Of a DNA stretch of 42,324 bases, positions 24,595 to 32,617 are shown in pieces; within the stretch, counting starts at the first letter, position 1, and each line of letters starts with the position of its first letter. The DNA lies in the NCBI GenBank assembly GCA_944320485.1, contig CALUHQ010000029.1:1-42324 (forward strand), given 5' to 3'. This stretch comes from Candidatus Methanomethylophilaceae archaeon. Lineage in GTDB: Archaea > Thermoplasmatota > Thermoplasmata > Methanomassiliicoccales > Methanomethylophilaceae. The notes under the pieces were generated by a model that ran no database searches, was not told where the DNA came from, and saw only the letters and a list, made by a program, of their open reading frames with translations. A program made the translations under genes and the position numbers.

Positions 24595-24605
24595 GCTATA
24601 AATAG
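24595..24605 (+). promoter_or_regulatory. TATA box of the first surface-protein gene
   Basis: GCTATAAATAG lies 22-32 bases before ATG 24627, implying leaderless transcription. The 278-base gap to the divergent ATPase gene is AT-rich and otherwise shows nothing notable. Confidence 0.6.
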
Positions 24606-24626
24606 TCATAATCACAAGACGTTTGT

Positions 24627-25634
24627 ATGAACTCAAAGGTTTTGGCAGCCGTAGCGGTCATCATCATAGTGATGGCTGCGGCAGCGGCCTATATTTTATG
24701 GCAGAACGGAGGGGGAGGGGATGACGATGTCCCCGACACCGTCAAGTTGGAGTTGAAAGACGGTTACGTAGCCGGGGACTACTATGTCCTGGAAGAGTCA
24801 TGGGCATCTCCGACAGGCGTGACAGAGACCACCACCTCCAAGTACACATTCCTCAGGACGGAGGGTGGGATAGACAAGGCATCATTGAGCGACGACACCG
24901 GCACTATCGAGATCTCAATGCTCGGCGGTTTCCTCAGCGACATGATTCCGCCGGCAGACGATCTTGCATCATTCTCAAAGATCACAAGCGAGGTCCTCGA
25001 CACCGCTTTCGGCAACGTCATGTGCGACGTCATGGAGGGTTCGATCGAAGGTGCGAGCTACAAAGTCTGGGTATGCCCCGACAACGGTGTGGCATTCCGC
25101 ACAGAGGCATCCCAGGATACAGATCAGGGAACGTATTCCATATCCAGGGAACTCGTCGACACGAACCTCTTCCTGGTACCCGATACGCCTTCGGGCGATG
25201 ACATCAAGTACAAGGACGCCCTCAGGAGCGACCTCTCCGTGCGCGTCGGGGACTTCTACGAGTACAAGACCACTTTCGGTGACGTGACCTTCACGACGAG
25301 CCAGGAGGTCCTATCCATCGATGGGGCGACGCTCACCGTGGCTTATGAGGGAGATGGCGGTCAGATGACCCTCACCGAGTCCGAGGATGAGTTCCTGGTC
25401 GGAATGATGCCGTTGGCATATATAGTCGGGGCCGAAGAGGTAGGAACCGAGACCCTGTCCACGGTCGCTGGCGATGTCGTGTGCACAATCTACGAGGTGA
25501 CCGACGAGAGCCAGGGGACCATGAAGATGTGGGTCAGCAGCAGCACCCATATGATGTACTATGTGGAGATGTCCTACAACGGACAGACCATGACGTTCAC
25601 CCTCGTCGGTAACAGCTTCCTGCAGGAGGCCTGA
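24627..25634 (+). CDS. Membrane-anchored surface protein with two repeats of an unnamed domain
   Basis: A 335-residue protein that I cannot assign to a known family. An N-terminal anchor (residues about 4-25) is followed by a Gly/Asp-rich linker. Two related extracellular units follow: unit A (about 45-190), with VAGDYYVLEES and later FGNVMCDVM and KVWVCPDNGV, and unit B (about 206-335), with RVGDFYEYKT and VAGDVVCTIYE and MKMWVSSSTHMMYY. Each starts with a VGD-Y/F-Y strand and ends with a conserved Cys plus a Trp-Val turn. The acidic composition suits an exported protein. It is paralogous to the next gene. Confidence 0.75.
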   Translation: MNSKVLAAVAVIIIVMAAAAAYILWQNGGGGDDDVPDTVKLELKDGYVAGDYYVLEESWASPTGVTETTTSKYTFLRTEGGIDKASLSDDTGTIEISMLGGFLSDMIPPADDLASFSKITSEVLDTAFGNVMCDVMEGSIEGASYKVWVCPDNGVAFRTEASQDTDQGTYSISRELVDTNLFLVPDTPSGDDIKYKDALRSDLSVRVGDFYEYKTTFGDVTFTTSQEVLSIDGATLTVAYEGDGGQMTLTESEDEFLVGMMPLAYIVGAEEVGTETLSTVAGDVVCTIYEVTDESQGTMKMWVSSSTHMMYYVEMSYNGQTMTFTLVGNSFLQEA

Positions 25635-25645
25635 TTCCGACATCG

Positions 25646-25665
25646 CCGGCATGCCGGTGGATTTT
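25646..25665 (+). terminator. Palindrome with T-run after the first surface-protein gene
   Basis: The perfect palindrome CCGGCATGCCGG (25646-25657) is followed by GGATTTTAC. Position between the two paralogous genes suggests a weak terminator. Confidence 0.35.
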
Positions 25666-25740
25666 ACAACGGCCCGGGGTCCAAGGTAGGGAATTATCGT
25701 CCTAGCGGATCCCGGGTCTCTTTCAATGGAGGTCCAGATT

Positions 25741-26316
25741 ATGAACAAGAAGATGCTGGCCGTCATAGCGGTCGTTATTATCGTCATCGTTGCCGGGGTC
25801 GCCGTGTACTACCTGCTTAAAGAGGGCAATGGTGACAAGGCACCGGCCCTGAAGGAGAGCTTCGAGGTCGGAGACTACTACACGGTCAAGGAGACGCTCA
25901 GTTCGTTGGGCGAGACGGAGGTCACAGAGTCCACCCTGACGATCGTCGGTATCAGCGGCGACCTGTATGATGTGACCGAGACATCGGACGGGGTCACCAC
26001 GAAGCTGGGTCTGATGACCCGTGCCGAGTTCCTAGGCGACCTCCTGCCTCCGAAGGAGGAGCTTACGGGGCTCTCCAGCCAAGGAACCGAGGCTCTGCAG
26101 ACTGCGTTCGGAAAGGTTTCGTGCGAGAGATGGGAGGGCACCTACATGGGCGCCTCCGCCAAGCTGTGGATATCGCCGGACAACGGGGTGCTGTACCACG
26201 GTGAGGCGTCTGCTACGATCCTCGGGATAACAGCTACGACGTCCATGGACCTGATCGCAGGGACGATCTTCGTGGAGTCCCCGAGCGGCGGCGACAGTGG
26301 TGCAGGTACCTCATGA
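25741..26316 (+). CDS. Membrane-anchored surface protein, single-unit paralog
   Basis: A 191-residue protein beginning MNKKMLAVIAVVIIVIVAG, a membrane anchor. It carries one copy of the domain found twice in the preceding gene: VGDYYTVKETL, EFLGDLLPPKEEL, then FGKVSCERWEG and KLWISPDNGVLYHGE. The start is set at ATG 25741 because GGAGGT lies seven bases upstream; an ATG at 25726 is in frame but less likely. Unlike its neighbour it therefore has a Shine-Dalgarno site, suggesting it may be cotranscribed or have a leader. A Gly/Ser-rich tail ends the protein. Function unknown. Confidence 0.75.
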   Translation: MNKKMLAVIAVVIIVIVAGVAVYYLLKEGNGDKAPALKESFEVGDYYTVKETLSSLGETEVTESTLTIVGISGDLYDVTETSDGVTTKLGLMTRAEFLGDLLPPKEELTGLSSQGTEALQTAFGKVSCERWEGTYMGASAKLWISPDNGVLYHGEASATILGITATTSMDLIAGTIFVESPSGGDSGAGTS

Positions 26317-26511
26317 TCACGTCCGGATCGGTGGGAGCGGGATGACCATCGATGCCCGGTCACATCGTGGCACCGCCACGGTGGCCTATCCGGGGTTCGA
26401 GCAGGATCAGTATGGAATGCTGATGACCTCAGCATGACGATCGACATCAGCCTCCTGGACGAGATCAGAGGTCTGTTCACAAACCGGATGGGGCGACCCC
26501 GTCCATTCCAT

Positions 26512-26913
26512 TCAATGGCGGTCCATCTCCGCGTTCAGGAGGGCGTCCGCCCGGGGGATGAACTCCTCCGACCTCCTGACGTTCCTGTACGTGACCTTAG
26601 GGATCATCGATGCGAGGGCCGACGCATCGGCGTGCAGCTCTGCCATGTCCTTGTTCTTGACGCGGTACTCGCCGTTCATCTGCCTGATGACCAGCTGGGA
26701 GTCCATGACGAACTCAGCCTCGTCGGCCCCGAGCTCCACTGCCTTCCCGATCGCCGCGATCAGTCCCCTGTACTCGGCGTAGTTGTTGGTGTGGACGCCC
26801 AGGAACTCCGCGTGCTCATGGATGACCCTGCCTGAAGAAGTGACGACGATGGCGTAGGCTGACGAGCCCGGGTTCCCCCTGGACCCCCCGTCGGAGTAGA
26901 CGGTGACCCTCAA
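26512..26913 (-). CDS. rnhA: Ribonuclease HI
   Basis: A 133-residue RNase H that cuts RNA in RNA-DNA hybrids. The catalytic set is visible: D8 in [12 protein letters not shown]47 in YAEYRG, D71 in MDSQLV, and D123 in PRADALLN. The N-terminal strand begins right at a TTG codon (26911-26913) that overlaps the panD stop by two bases, and GGGAGC lies upstream; no ATG or GTG is available, so TTG is the probable start. It is compact, lacking the basic protrusion of the E. coli enzyme, as in archaeal and halophile types. It is the last gene of a minus-strand set with panD. Confidence 0.92.
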   Translation of the reverse strand: MRVTVYSDGGSRGNPGSSAYAIVVTSSGRVIHEHAEFLGVHTNNYAEYRGLIAAIGKAVELGADEAEFVMDSQLVIRQMNGEYRVKNKDMAELHADASALASMIPKVTYRNVRRSEEFIPRADALLNAEMDRH

Positions 26914-27257
26914 TAGACCAGCTCCCTGGCCACGCCGTTGTCCGGGCCGACCAGTACGACCTTGGCGTGGATGGGCTCGTCCGTGAGCTCGAACGCCATG
27001 ATGATGACCTTGTGCCCCTCTCCGCTGAGATGGGCAGCGGCACCGTTGATGGCGATGACGCCGCTCCCCCTCTTCCCGGGGAGGGTGTAGGTCTCGAAGC
27101 GCGAGCCGTTGTCCACATCGGCCACCAGGACCTTCTCCCCGACCCATATACCGGCACGGTCCAGCAGGTCCTCGTCGACGGTGATGCTGCCCTCGTAGTC
27201 TACGCGGGTCTGTGTCACGGTCGCCCTGTGGATCTTGCTGCGGAGCATCCAACGCAT
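26910..27257 (-). CDS. panD: Aspartate 1-decarboxylase (pyruvoyl-dependent)
   Basis: PanD makes beta-alanine from aspartate for coenzyme A. The 115-residue protein has the N-terminal [12 protein letters not shown] with the catalytic Lys and His (K8, H10), Y21 and the self-cleavage pair Gly23-Ser24 in YEGSITVD. Cleavage yields the pyruvoyl cofactor. The later INGAAAHL matches the family's active-site segment. Most archaea use a pyridoxal-phosphate enzyme (MfnA) instead, so this bacterial-type gene was probably acquired. It starts 24 bases after the AlbA_2 gene and overlaps rnhA. Confidence 0.95.
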   Translation of the reverse strand: MRWMLRSKIHRATVTQTRVDYEGSITVDEDLLDRAGIWVGEKVLVADVDNGSRFETYTLPGKRGSGVIAINGAAAHLSGEGHKVIIMAFELTDEPIHAKVVLVGPDNGVARELVY

Positions 27258-27281
27258 GGGACCGCCTACAGATACGGTTGT

Positions 27282-28805
27282 TCAAGTACCTTTTGGGGTG
27301 CGTCTCGACAGGCAGACCTTCTGACGTCTGTCGGTCGGGGCATCCGGGTACAGGTACTCTACATCCCCGGCGTCCATGAGCTCCCTGAGGCACCTGCGGA
27401 ACGTGTTGTTGACGCTGCTGTACCCGACGGACATGGCCAGGCTCTTGCCTGACTGGTATCCGTTGACCCTAAGCGACTCCAGGATGGCCGCCTTGGTCTC
27501 ATCCGGGTCCCTGTTCCTCCTGGTCCCGTCGGCAGGTCTGTCCGCGGCCCTTCTGGCCGTCTCCAGGAACATCTCGTGGACGGGTATGACGACGCGGAGG
27601 AAGCGGCGGTCCCGGTCGGTCTCGTACCTCGGCATCCCGGAACCGTTGTCCTCCAGGCTCCTCAGGACCTTGGGTATCCCGGTGTTGCGGCCCTCCGCCA
27701 GCTTCTGCTCCTTGAGGAAGTCTCCAAGGCGCCCGTTGAGGCTGTACTCGCACCGGAGCTCGCATCTCTCCAGCATGTCGTCCGAGATGCTGCGGTCCGG
27801 ACCGGGACAGCTGAACACGGTTATGCAGTCCGGGCGGATGTAGACCTTGATCGGCTGGGGGATCCTGTAGTCCTTGTGGTACACCGCGTTCACCAGGGTC
27901 TCCTCTATCGCCTGGAACGGGTAGTTGAACACCCTCACCGCCTCGGCCCGATCTGGGACCTTGACGACCATCTCTCTGATGTAGCTCCTCACGAAGGACA
28001 GCGCATCCCTGATCTGATTGTCCACGGGGCCGTCGAACCTGCCCTCCACCATCCCGGACCCGGTCTCGTCGGGGATGTACGCCACTTCTATGTGGGCCTC
28101 CGGGAAGAACCTACCCGGCTTCTCGGAGAACATCAGGAGCCCTATGTTGACGGGCCTGGGCATCTCGGCTGGGCCCCTCACGATCCTCAGGGACCTGTAC
28201 ACCTCCATGGCGTTCGTTCTTCCGAGGTCCAGGCCGCTGCCGATGCGTTTCAGGTACCCCTCCACCAGCCAGTCGCTTATGTCCCTGATCGAAGCGCTCT
28301 CATTGACCATGTCGTCGAATGGCACCGTGGCGCTCCTATTGAAGAGGGCGATTTCATCGTCGCGGTTGGCCCTGACGGTGTTGGAGAGCTTCCTGATGTA
28401 GTACGCCCTCTCGACGTTCTCGTTCTTCTTCGAGCTGATCCGAACGGGGCATTTGTACGGGCGGGACTCCCCTCCATGCGCCCAGATGACCAGAAGGGAC
28501 ACCCCATTGTAGCTCTTGACCGAGATCTCGGGAACATACGGGGGTGTGATCGTGTTGCATAGCTGGAACAGCTCCTTCTCGATACGTGGGGTGGAGTCCG
28601 TGTCGATCCCGGTGTAGTCGACCGGTTTCCCGTCGACCTCCCCGATGCCGATAACGATGTACCCTCCTCCGAGGTTGTCGATGTTGTTGGCGAAGGCGCA
28701 GATCGTATGCAGCACCTTCTCGGGGTTCCAGCCCTGTTTGAACTCGATGCGGCTGCTCTCGACGATAGTCCCCTCGAGGAGCTCAGTCAGGTTGACCGGT
28801 ATCAT
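27282..28805 (-). CDS. AlbA_2 (Schlafen-type) / GHKL ATPase domain protein, COG2865
   Basis: A 507-residue putative regulator. Residues about 10-130 form the AlbA_2 domain (ESSRIEFKQGW at the start, GGGYIVIGIGEVDGKP later). A central region leads to a GHKL-type ATPase segment with the N-box-like IEETLVNAVYHKDYR near residue 305. The C-terminus (about 435-495) looks like a winged helix (GKSLAMSVGYSSVNNTFRRC). COG2865 proteins are annotated as transcriptional regulators or RecG-like, but biochemistry is lacking. Four to five 12-bp AT-rich palindromic repeats sit right before its start, suggesting it binds its own promoter. ATG 28805 is the start; stop TGA. Confidence 0.85.
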   Translation of the reverse strand: MIPVNLTELLEGTIVESSRIEFKQGWNPEKVLHTICAFANNIDNLGGGYIVIGIGEVDGKPVDYTGIDTDSTPRIEKELFQLCNTITPPYVPEISVKSYNGVSLLVIWAHGGESRPYKCPVRISSKKNENVERAYYIRKLSNTVRANRDDEIALFNRSATVPFDDMVNESASIRDISDWLVEGYLKRIGSGLDLGRTNAMEVYRSLRIVRGPAEMPRPVNIGLLMFSEKPGRFFPEAHIEVAYIPDETGSGMVEGRFDGPVDNQIRDALSFVRSYIREMVVKVPDRAEAVRVFNYPFQAIEETLVNAVYHKDYRIPQPIKVYIRPDCITVFSCPGPDRSISDDMLERCELRCEYSLNGRLGDFLKEQKLAEGRNTGIPKVLRSLEDNGSGMPRYETDRDRRFLRVVIPVHEMFLETARRAADRPADGTRRNRDPDETKAAILESLRVNGYQSGKSLAMSVGYSSVNNTFRRCLRELMDAGDVEYLYPDAPTDRRQKVCLSRRTPKGT

Positions 28806-28817
28806 AGGATCACATCC

Positions 28818-28873
28818 TGTGCATTTTCTTATGCATATGCTTATGCATATTCCTATGCATATGCTTATGCATT
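28818..28873. repeat. Array of 12-bp palindromic iterons upstream of the AlbA_2 gene
   Basis: TATGCATA occurs at 28830-28837, 28842-28849 and 28854-28861, and TATGCATT at 28866-28873; a degenerate TGTGCATT is at 28818-28825. The copies are spaced at exactly 12 bases. The array occupies the 12-68 bases before the AlbA_2 ATG on the minus strand, where a TATA box and start site should be. Each core is a perfect palindrome. An operator for a multimeric regulator is the likely reading. Confidence 0.7.
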
Positions 28874-28886
28874 TTAGGACGGCAAA

Positions 28887-29681
28887 TCAAGGACGTCTGC
28901 AGGCGCCGAAAAGCTTCACGGTGGGGTTCCCGCGCTCATCCCTGCCGTATTCCGCATCGATGTTGAACACCGTGCGCATGTTCCCGGGAGTCAGAATATC
29001 CTCTGGAGCACCTTCGGCGAAGACCTTCCTGTCGTGGATCAGTATCATCCTGTCGCAGTATCTTGCGACCATCGGCAGGTCGTGGGAGACGATTATGACG
29101 GACAATCCTCTTTTGCGAGCGAGGGACGATATCAGGTCCAGGACCTCGAACTGCATGTTTATGTCCAGATGCAGCGTGGGTTCGTCCATCAGTAGGATCT
29201 CGGGGGACTGTGCCAGCGCTCTCGCGATTATCACCCTCTGCCTCTCCCCGCCGCTCATGGTGTTGATGTAGCGGTCGGCCATGCTCGAGACGCCCGCCTG
29301 CTCCATGGCCTCCTCCACTATCCTCTCATCCTCCGAGCTGTTTCCGCGCAGGGCCTCCTGGAACGGCATCCTGCCCATCTCGACGATCTCCCTGACTGTG
29401 AACGCGAAGCGTATCTCGTTGGTCTGGGGAACGGATGCGATGTGCCTGGCTATGTCCTTCTTGTGCATTCCCTCGAGGTCATTCCCCTCGAGGAGCACGC
29501 ATCCCTTCATCGGCTTCAGGTTCTTGTTGAGGTTCTTCAGGAGCGTGGTCTTCCCGCAACCGTTCGGACCGAGGATCCCGAGGATCTCACCCGGATGCAG
29601 GCTGAATGATACGCGATCCAGGATCTGGCGCTGGTTGTACTCGTAGCACAGGTCGCGCGTCTCGATGGGGGCTGTCACCAT
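28887..29681 (-). CDS. ABC importer ATP-binding protein (BtuD/FecE type)
   Basis: A 264-residue ATPase of the cobalamin/siderophore/heme class. Walker A GPNGCGKTT, Q-loop SVPQTNE, signature MSGGERQRV, Walker B LLMDEPTLHLD, and switch VSHDLPM are present. The start is ATG 29681 because GGAGGTGGG precedes it directly; the open frame extends about 40 codons upstream inside the permease gene. It overlaps the permease end by 7 bases. It is the third gene of a binding protein-permease-ATPase operon. The specific cargo (iron chelate, cobalamin or heme) cannot be read from the sequence. Confidence 0.93.
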   Translation of the reverse strand: MVTAPIETRDLCYEYNQRQILDRVSFSLHPGEILGILGPNGCGKTTLLKNLNKNLKPMKGCVLLEGNDLEGMHKKDIARHIASVPQTNEIRFAFTVREIVEMGRMPFQEALRGNSSEDERIVEEAMEQAGVSSMADRYINTMSGGERQRVIIARALAQSPEILLMDEPTLHLDINMQFEVLDLISSLARKRGLSVIIVSHDLPMVARYCDRMILIHDRKVFAEGAPEDILTPGNMRTVFNIDAEYGRDERGNPTVKLFGACRRP

Positions 29682-30691
29682 CCCACCTCCTTCTTCCTGC
29701 TCATCAGAAGGTAGATGAAGAACGGGGCGCCGATGATCGCGGTGACGACGCCGATCGGCAGGACACCGTACGACGGGGCGACGACATGACCGACGTAGTT
29801 GCACATTATGATGAACGCCGACCCTCCAAGGAACGATATGGGGAGGATCAGACGGTTGTCAGGACCCAGGATGAGTCTGAATATGTGCGGGATGACCAGC
29901 CCTATGAATCCTATCGTCCCCACGAAGGCTACGCATGCGGCAACGACCAGGGACGAGACCACGAGGAGGTACAGCCTGACGCGTCTGACATCGACGCCGA
30001 GGTCCATCGCATGTGCATCCCCGAGCATCATGGCGTTGAGGTTGCGGGCCTGCGTCATCATGATCAGGCACCCCACTATCACGACCGGGATGACGAACGC
30101 CATCTCCTCCCATTCGACGTTGGACAGGCTTCCCATCGACCAGTACACGATGTCCTGCATCTCGTCGCTGGGGGCTATGTACGTCAGAAGCGACACTATG
30201 GCGGAGATCAGCGACGATATCGCGACACCCGCAAGGACCAACGTCTCCGTCCTGACGGAGCTCCCGCCGGAGCGAGAGATGCCGTACACCAGGACCATGG
30301 TCAGCAGGCAGAACACGAACGCGAACAGCGGCTGGCATATGGCCGCGGGGATGAACGATATCGAGAGGACGATGGACAGCGCGGCACCGAGGGATGCCCC
30401 GGAGGACAGTCCGAGGATGTACGGCGAAGCCAGAGGGTTCCTGAACACCGCCTGCATGACGCCACCTGTGACCGCCAGGCCGGCACCCACGAAGATGCCT
30501 ATGACGACCATGGGTGCGTTCACGTTGCGGACGATGATGTTGTTCGCCCAGGTGCCCTCTCCGGTGAGTGCATCCCAGACCTCCCCGATCGTGAGGGGTC
30601 TGGATGCGTATGAAAGGTTGAGGAGGATGAAGACGAACAGGAGTACCGCGAGGACCGCGATTATGGCCAATATCGTCACCTTCCTGTTCAT
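29675..30691 (-). CDS. ABC importer permease (BtuC/FecCD type)
   Basis: A 338-residue polytopic permease with about ten membrane helices, typical of type II importers. Family features: RNPLASPYILGLSSGASLGA near residue 90, the cytosolic ATPase-contact loop GDAHAMDLGVDVRRVR, and GFIGLVIPHIFRLILGPD. ATG 30691 is preceded by GGGAGGAG; the frame reads open further upstream without meaning. The gene follows the binding-protein gene by 17 bases and overlaps the ATPase gene. Confidence 0.93.
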   Translation of the reverse strand: MNRKVTILAIIAVLAVLLFVFILLNLSYASRPLTIGEVWDALTGEGTWANNIIVRNVNAPMVVIGIFVGAGLAVTGGVMQAVFRNPLASPYILGLSSGASLGAALSIVLSISFIPAAICQPLFAFVFCLLTMVLVYGISRSGGSSVRTETLVLAGVAISSLISAIVSLLTYIAPSDEMQDIVYWSMGSLSNVEWEEMAFVIPVVIVGCLIMMTQARNLNAMMLGDAHAMDLGVDVRRVRLYLLVVSSLVVAACVAFVGTIGFIGLVIPHIFRLILGPDNRLILPISFLGGSAFIIMCNYVGHVVAPSYGVLPIGVVTAIIGAPFFIYLLMSRKKEVGW

Positions 30692-30708
30692 CTCCTCCCT
30701 CCCGGTTC

Positions 30709-31803
30709 TCAAGGTCTTCTGATCACGCCTACGCAGACGATCACGGCGATGGCGACAACTGCGAGTCCGACGTAGAGCCATATGCTGGTCCCGTCGCCGT
30801 CATCGGCATTGGTATCGTCGTCGGCGACTCCGAAAAGCTCCGGGTATAGATACTGCGCGATTGTCTCCAGCGCTTCCCCGGATTCGAAGCAGTAGTTGTT
30901 CCAGAGCCTGTCCATCTCGACGACCTTTATGCTCTGGTCGTTCCCCAGGTACTTCTCCCTGAAATCGCTGATGGTGCCTCCGGCGGTGAAGTAGCTGTAG
31001 TTGATGAACACGACGGCATCGCGGTTCTCCCCGATCAGCTGGATGATGTCGCTCTCGCTGCCGTAGTAGCCCTTGTCAACGGACGGGTCCAGGCCGATCT
31101 GCTCGGCATGGCATATCTCGAGGATAGAGGACATGATGCCGGTGTTGCCTACTGATATGCCGTTGGAGTTGTGCCAAACGTAGAGGGCCTTCGCAGGCTC
31201 GACGTCGGCGGTGAGTTCGGATATTCTGTCCGCACTCTGCTGCATCTGCGCCACCCTGTCGTCGACCTCTCCCGTGGAGATGAGGGAGATCGTCCTCATC
31301 ATGTTCACAATGGTGTCGTAGTCGTCCACGTCCTTGTAGAGGAGGACGTGTGTGAACCCGAGCGCGTTCAGGATGTCGCGGATATCGTAGATGTTGGAGG
31401 AGGTGGTCAGGATGATGGTGTCGTCGAAGTCGAAGAGTCCCATCTCATGGAGACGCGGGACCTCCCTCTCGAAGGAGTCGATGATGTCCTTGCTGAATAT
31501 GCTGCCGAGGTTCAACGCGTCCATGGACGATAGGGAATCGTCCCCGAAGCTGCTGAGGGCGTAGTCGCTGCTCCCGTAGAGGTCCGTGGCCACAACCTTG
31601 TCCAGGACGCCCAGTTGCTGGAGCGTGTGGGAGACCGCGTATCCAGTCGAGATGATATGGTCAGACGGTCCATCATAGGTGTATGTCTTTCCGTCGCCAT
31701 CGGTTATGACGAACCCTTCGTCGGATCCGTCCGCATCCACCATGGCGAAGGGGGATGCCAGCAGGATCACGATGGCGATTCCGCTTATGATTCCGTACTT
31801 CAT
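30709..31803 (-). CDS. ABC importer substrate-binding protein with C-terminal membrane anchor
   Basis: A 364-residue binding protein of the BtuF/FepB fold: a signal peptide (residues 1-25), a first lobe starting DHIISTGYAVSHTLQQLG, a long linking helix (about 165-195), and a second lobe. The C-terminus has an acidic linker (DDDTNADDGDG) and a membrane helix (WLYVGLAVVAIAVIVCVGV) ending in RRP, so the protein is tethered at both ends or at the C-terminus after cleavage. This tether is common in archaea without a periplasm. The first gene of the operon; its TATA box lies inside a palindrome. Confidence 0.88.
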   Translation of the reverse strand: MKYGIISGIAIVILLASPFAMVDADGSDEGFVITDGDGKTYTYDGPSDHIISTGYAVSHTLQQLGVLDKVVATDLYGSSDYALSSFGDDSLSSMDALNLGSIFSKDIIDSFEREVPRLHEMGLFDFDDTIILTTSSNIYDIRDILNALGFTHVLLYKDVDDYDTIVNMMRTISLISTGEVDDRVAQMQQSADRISELTADVEPAKALYVWHNSNGISVGNTGIMSSILEICHAEQIGLDPSVDKGYYGSESDIIQLIGENRDAVVFINYSYFTAGGTISDFREKYLGNDQSIKVVEMDRLWNNYCFESGEALETIAQYLYPELFGVADDDTNADDGDGTSIWLYVGLAVVAIAVIVCVGVIRRP

Positions 31804-31819
31804 GCTATCACATTGAGTG

Positions 31820-31841
31820 ATACGAATTAAATCATTCGTAT
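31820..31841. promoter_or_regulatory. Palindromic operator covering the TATA box of the importer operon
   Basis: ATACGAAT (31820-31827) and ATTCGTAT (31834-31841) are exact inverted copies around the 6-base spacer TAAATC. On the minus strand the spacer and flanks include TTTAATTC, a TATA-like box about 25 bases before ATG 31803. A dimeric repressor here would stop transcription of the importer; a metal- or cofactor-sensing regulator is the natural guess. Confidence 0.65.
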
Positions 31842-31931
31842 TACCATCGCATCGTGCATTCCGTATTTAACAACAAACGTTGGATGAAATCGAAAACAAC
31901 GAAATCAAAGGAGTTCGCAACAAACTTAAAC

Positions 31932-31940
31932 AAAAAAAAA
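31932..31940 (-). terminator. T9 run after tRNA-Asp
   Basis: Nine consecutive T on the minus strand, starting 8 bases after the tRNA 3' end, form a typical archaeal U-tract terminator. Confidence 0.7.
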
Positions 31941-31948
31941 GGGATGAG

Positions 31949-32021
31949 CGCCCTGGTCGGAATTCGAATCCGAGTCGAAGCCTCGACAGGGCTTCATGAT
32001 AGGCCGCTACACTACCAGGGC
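31949..32021 (-). tRNA. tRNA-Asp (GTC anticodon)
   Basis: Complete 73-nt cloverleaf on the minus strand: acceptor GCCCTGG (32015-32021) with CCAGGGC (31950-31956), anticodon stem AAGCC/GGCTT with loop CTGTCGA giving anticodon GTC, T-loop TTCGAAT, and discriminator G (31949) as expected for Asp. No intron and no encoded CCA. Confidence 0.95.
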
Positions 32022-32045
32022 AGTATGCCATGGTATTGAGGACAT

Positions 32046-32054
32046 CTATTTAAT
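32046..32054 (-). promoter_or_regulatory. TATA box of tRNA-Asp
   Basis: Minus-strand ATTAAATAG lies 25 bases before the first tRNA base, the normal archaeal spacing. Confidence 0.65.
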
Positions 32055-32180
32055 GATTTTCATTAACGGGGTTTTCAACGGACTCTTGGACCGTCGAAAA
32101 TCCCGTAGGAATCGGAATTTCTGTGAGAAATCAGGGGTTCTGGGAGCAATTGATTTATCGGCACAGGCATCCGCGGAAGC

Positions 32181-32582
32181 ATGCCCATCGGAGATCCGCA
32201 CGGAGGGAATTTCGAATATACGGTGGAGGGGCTCCCGGAGAGCATCTTCGCCTGCGTCATACCGGTGAGGGATCCCGGGGCCTCGGCGGGGTTCTACAGC
32301 GAGATACTCGGGATGCGCGAGCTGGGGTCCGATCAGGACAACGTGTACATGGTCCGCGGGGACTGCCGCATCATCCTCAGGAGGTCTGAGCAGGTGGGCG
32401 TCCACATCGGGGCGGTGTTCGGTGTGGACTCGCCGTACAACACCCGCCGCAGGCTCATAGACGAGGATGTCGAGTTCGTTGTGGACCCCGTCAGGGGACC
32501 GTTCGGCACGCACACGTCCTTCCTGGACCCGGACGGCAACGTCCTGACGGTCATCGAGACGCATGCCGAGTTCAGGCTCTGA
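32181..32582 (+). CDS. VOC (glyoxalase/bleomycin-resistance fold) protein
   Basis: A 133-residue protein with one pair of beta-alpha-beta-beta-beta units. The signature FACVIPVRDPGASAGFYSEI opens the first unit, and HTSFLDPDGNVLTVIE closes the second, where the final Glu is the usual metal ligand. The family includes glyoxalases, dioxygenases, epimerases and resistance proteins, so the activity cannot be named. TTGATTTATC about 25 bases before ATG 32181 acts as a TATA box, implying a leaderless message. It stands alone between tRNA-Asp and a convergent membrane protein gene. Confidence 0.82.
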   Translation: MPIGDPHGGNFEYTVEGLPESIFACVIPVRDPGASAGFYSEILGMRELGSDQDNVYMVRGDCRIILRRSEQVGVHIGAVFGVDSPYNTRRRLIDEDVEFVVDPVRGPFGTHTSFLDPDGNVLTVIETHAEFRL

Positions 32583-32617
32583 GAAGGGAGAAGGGTGGCC
32601 TTTCCGGGCCGTTTGCC

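Noticed and set aside
26317..26511. Gap between the surface protein and rnhA
   Set aside because: Looked for genes, hairpins and RNA; only imperfect GC-rich inverted segments near 26370-26395, too weak to call.
28818..28873. Iteron array as a CRISPR
   Set aside because: Units are 12 bases with no unique spacers and no cas genes nearby.
28645..29271. Plus-strand 208-codon frame with Met-His repeats across the iterons
   Set aside because: The Met-His pattern only reflects translation of the ATGCAT repeats; it is antisense to two real genes.
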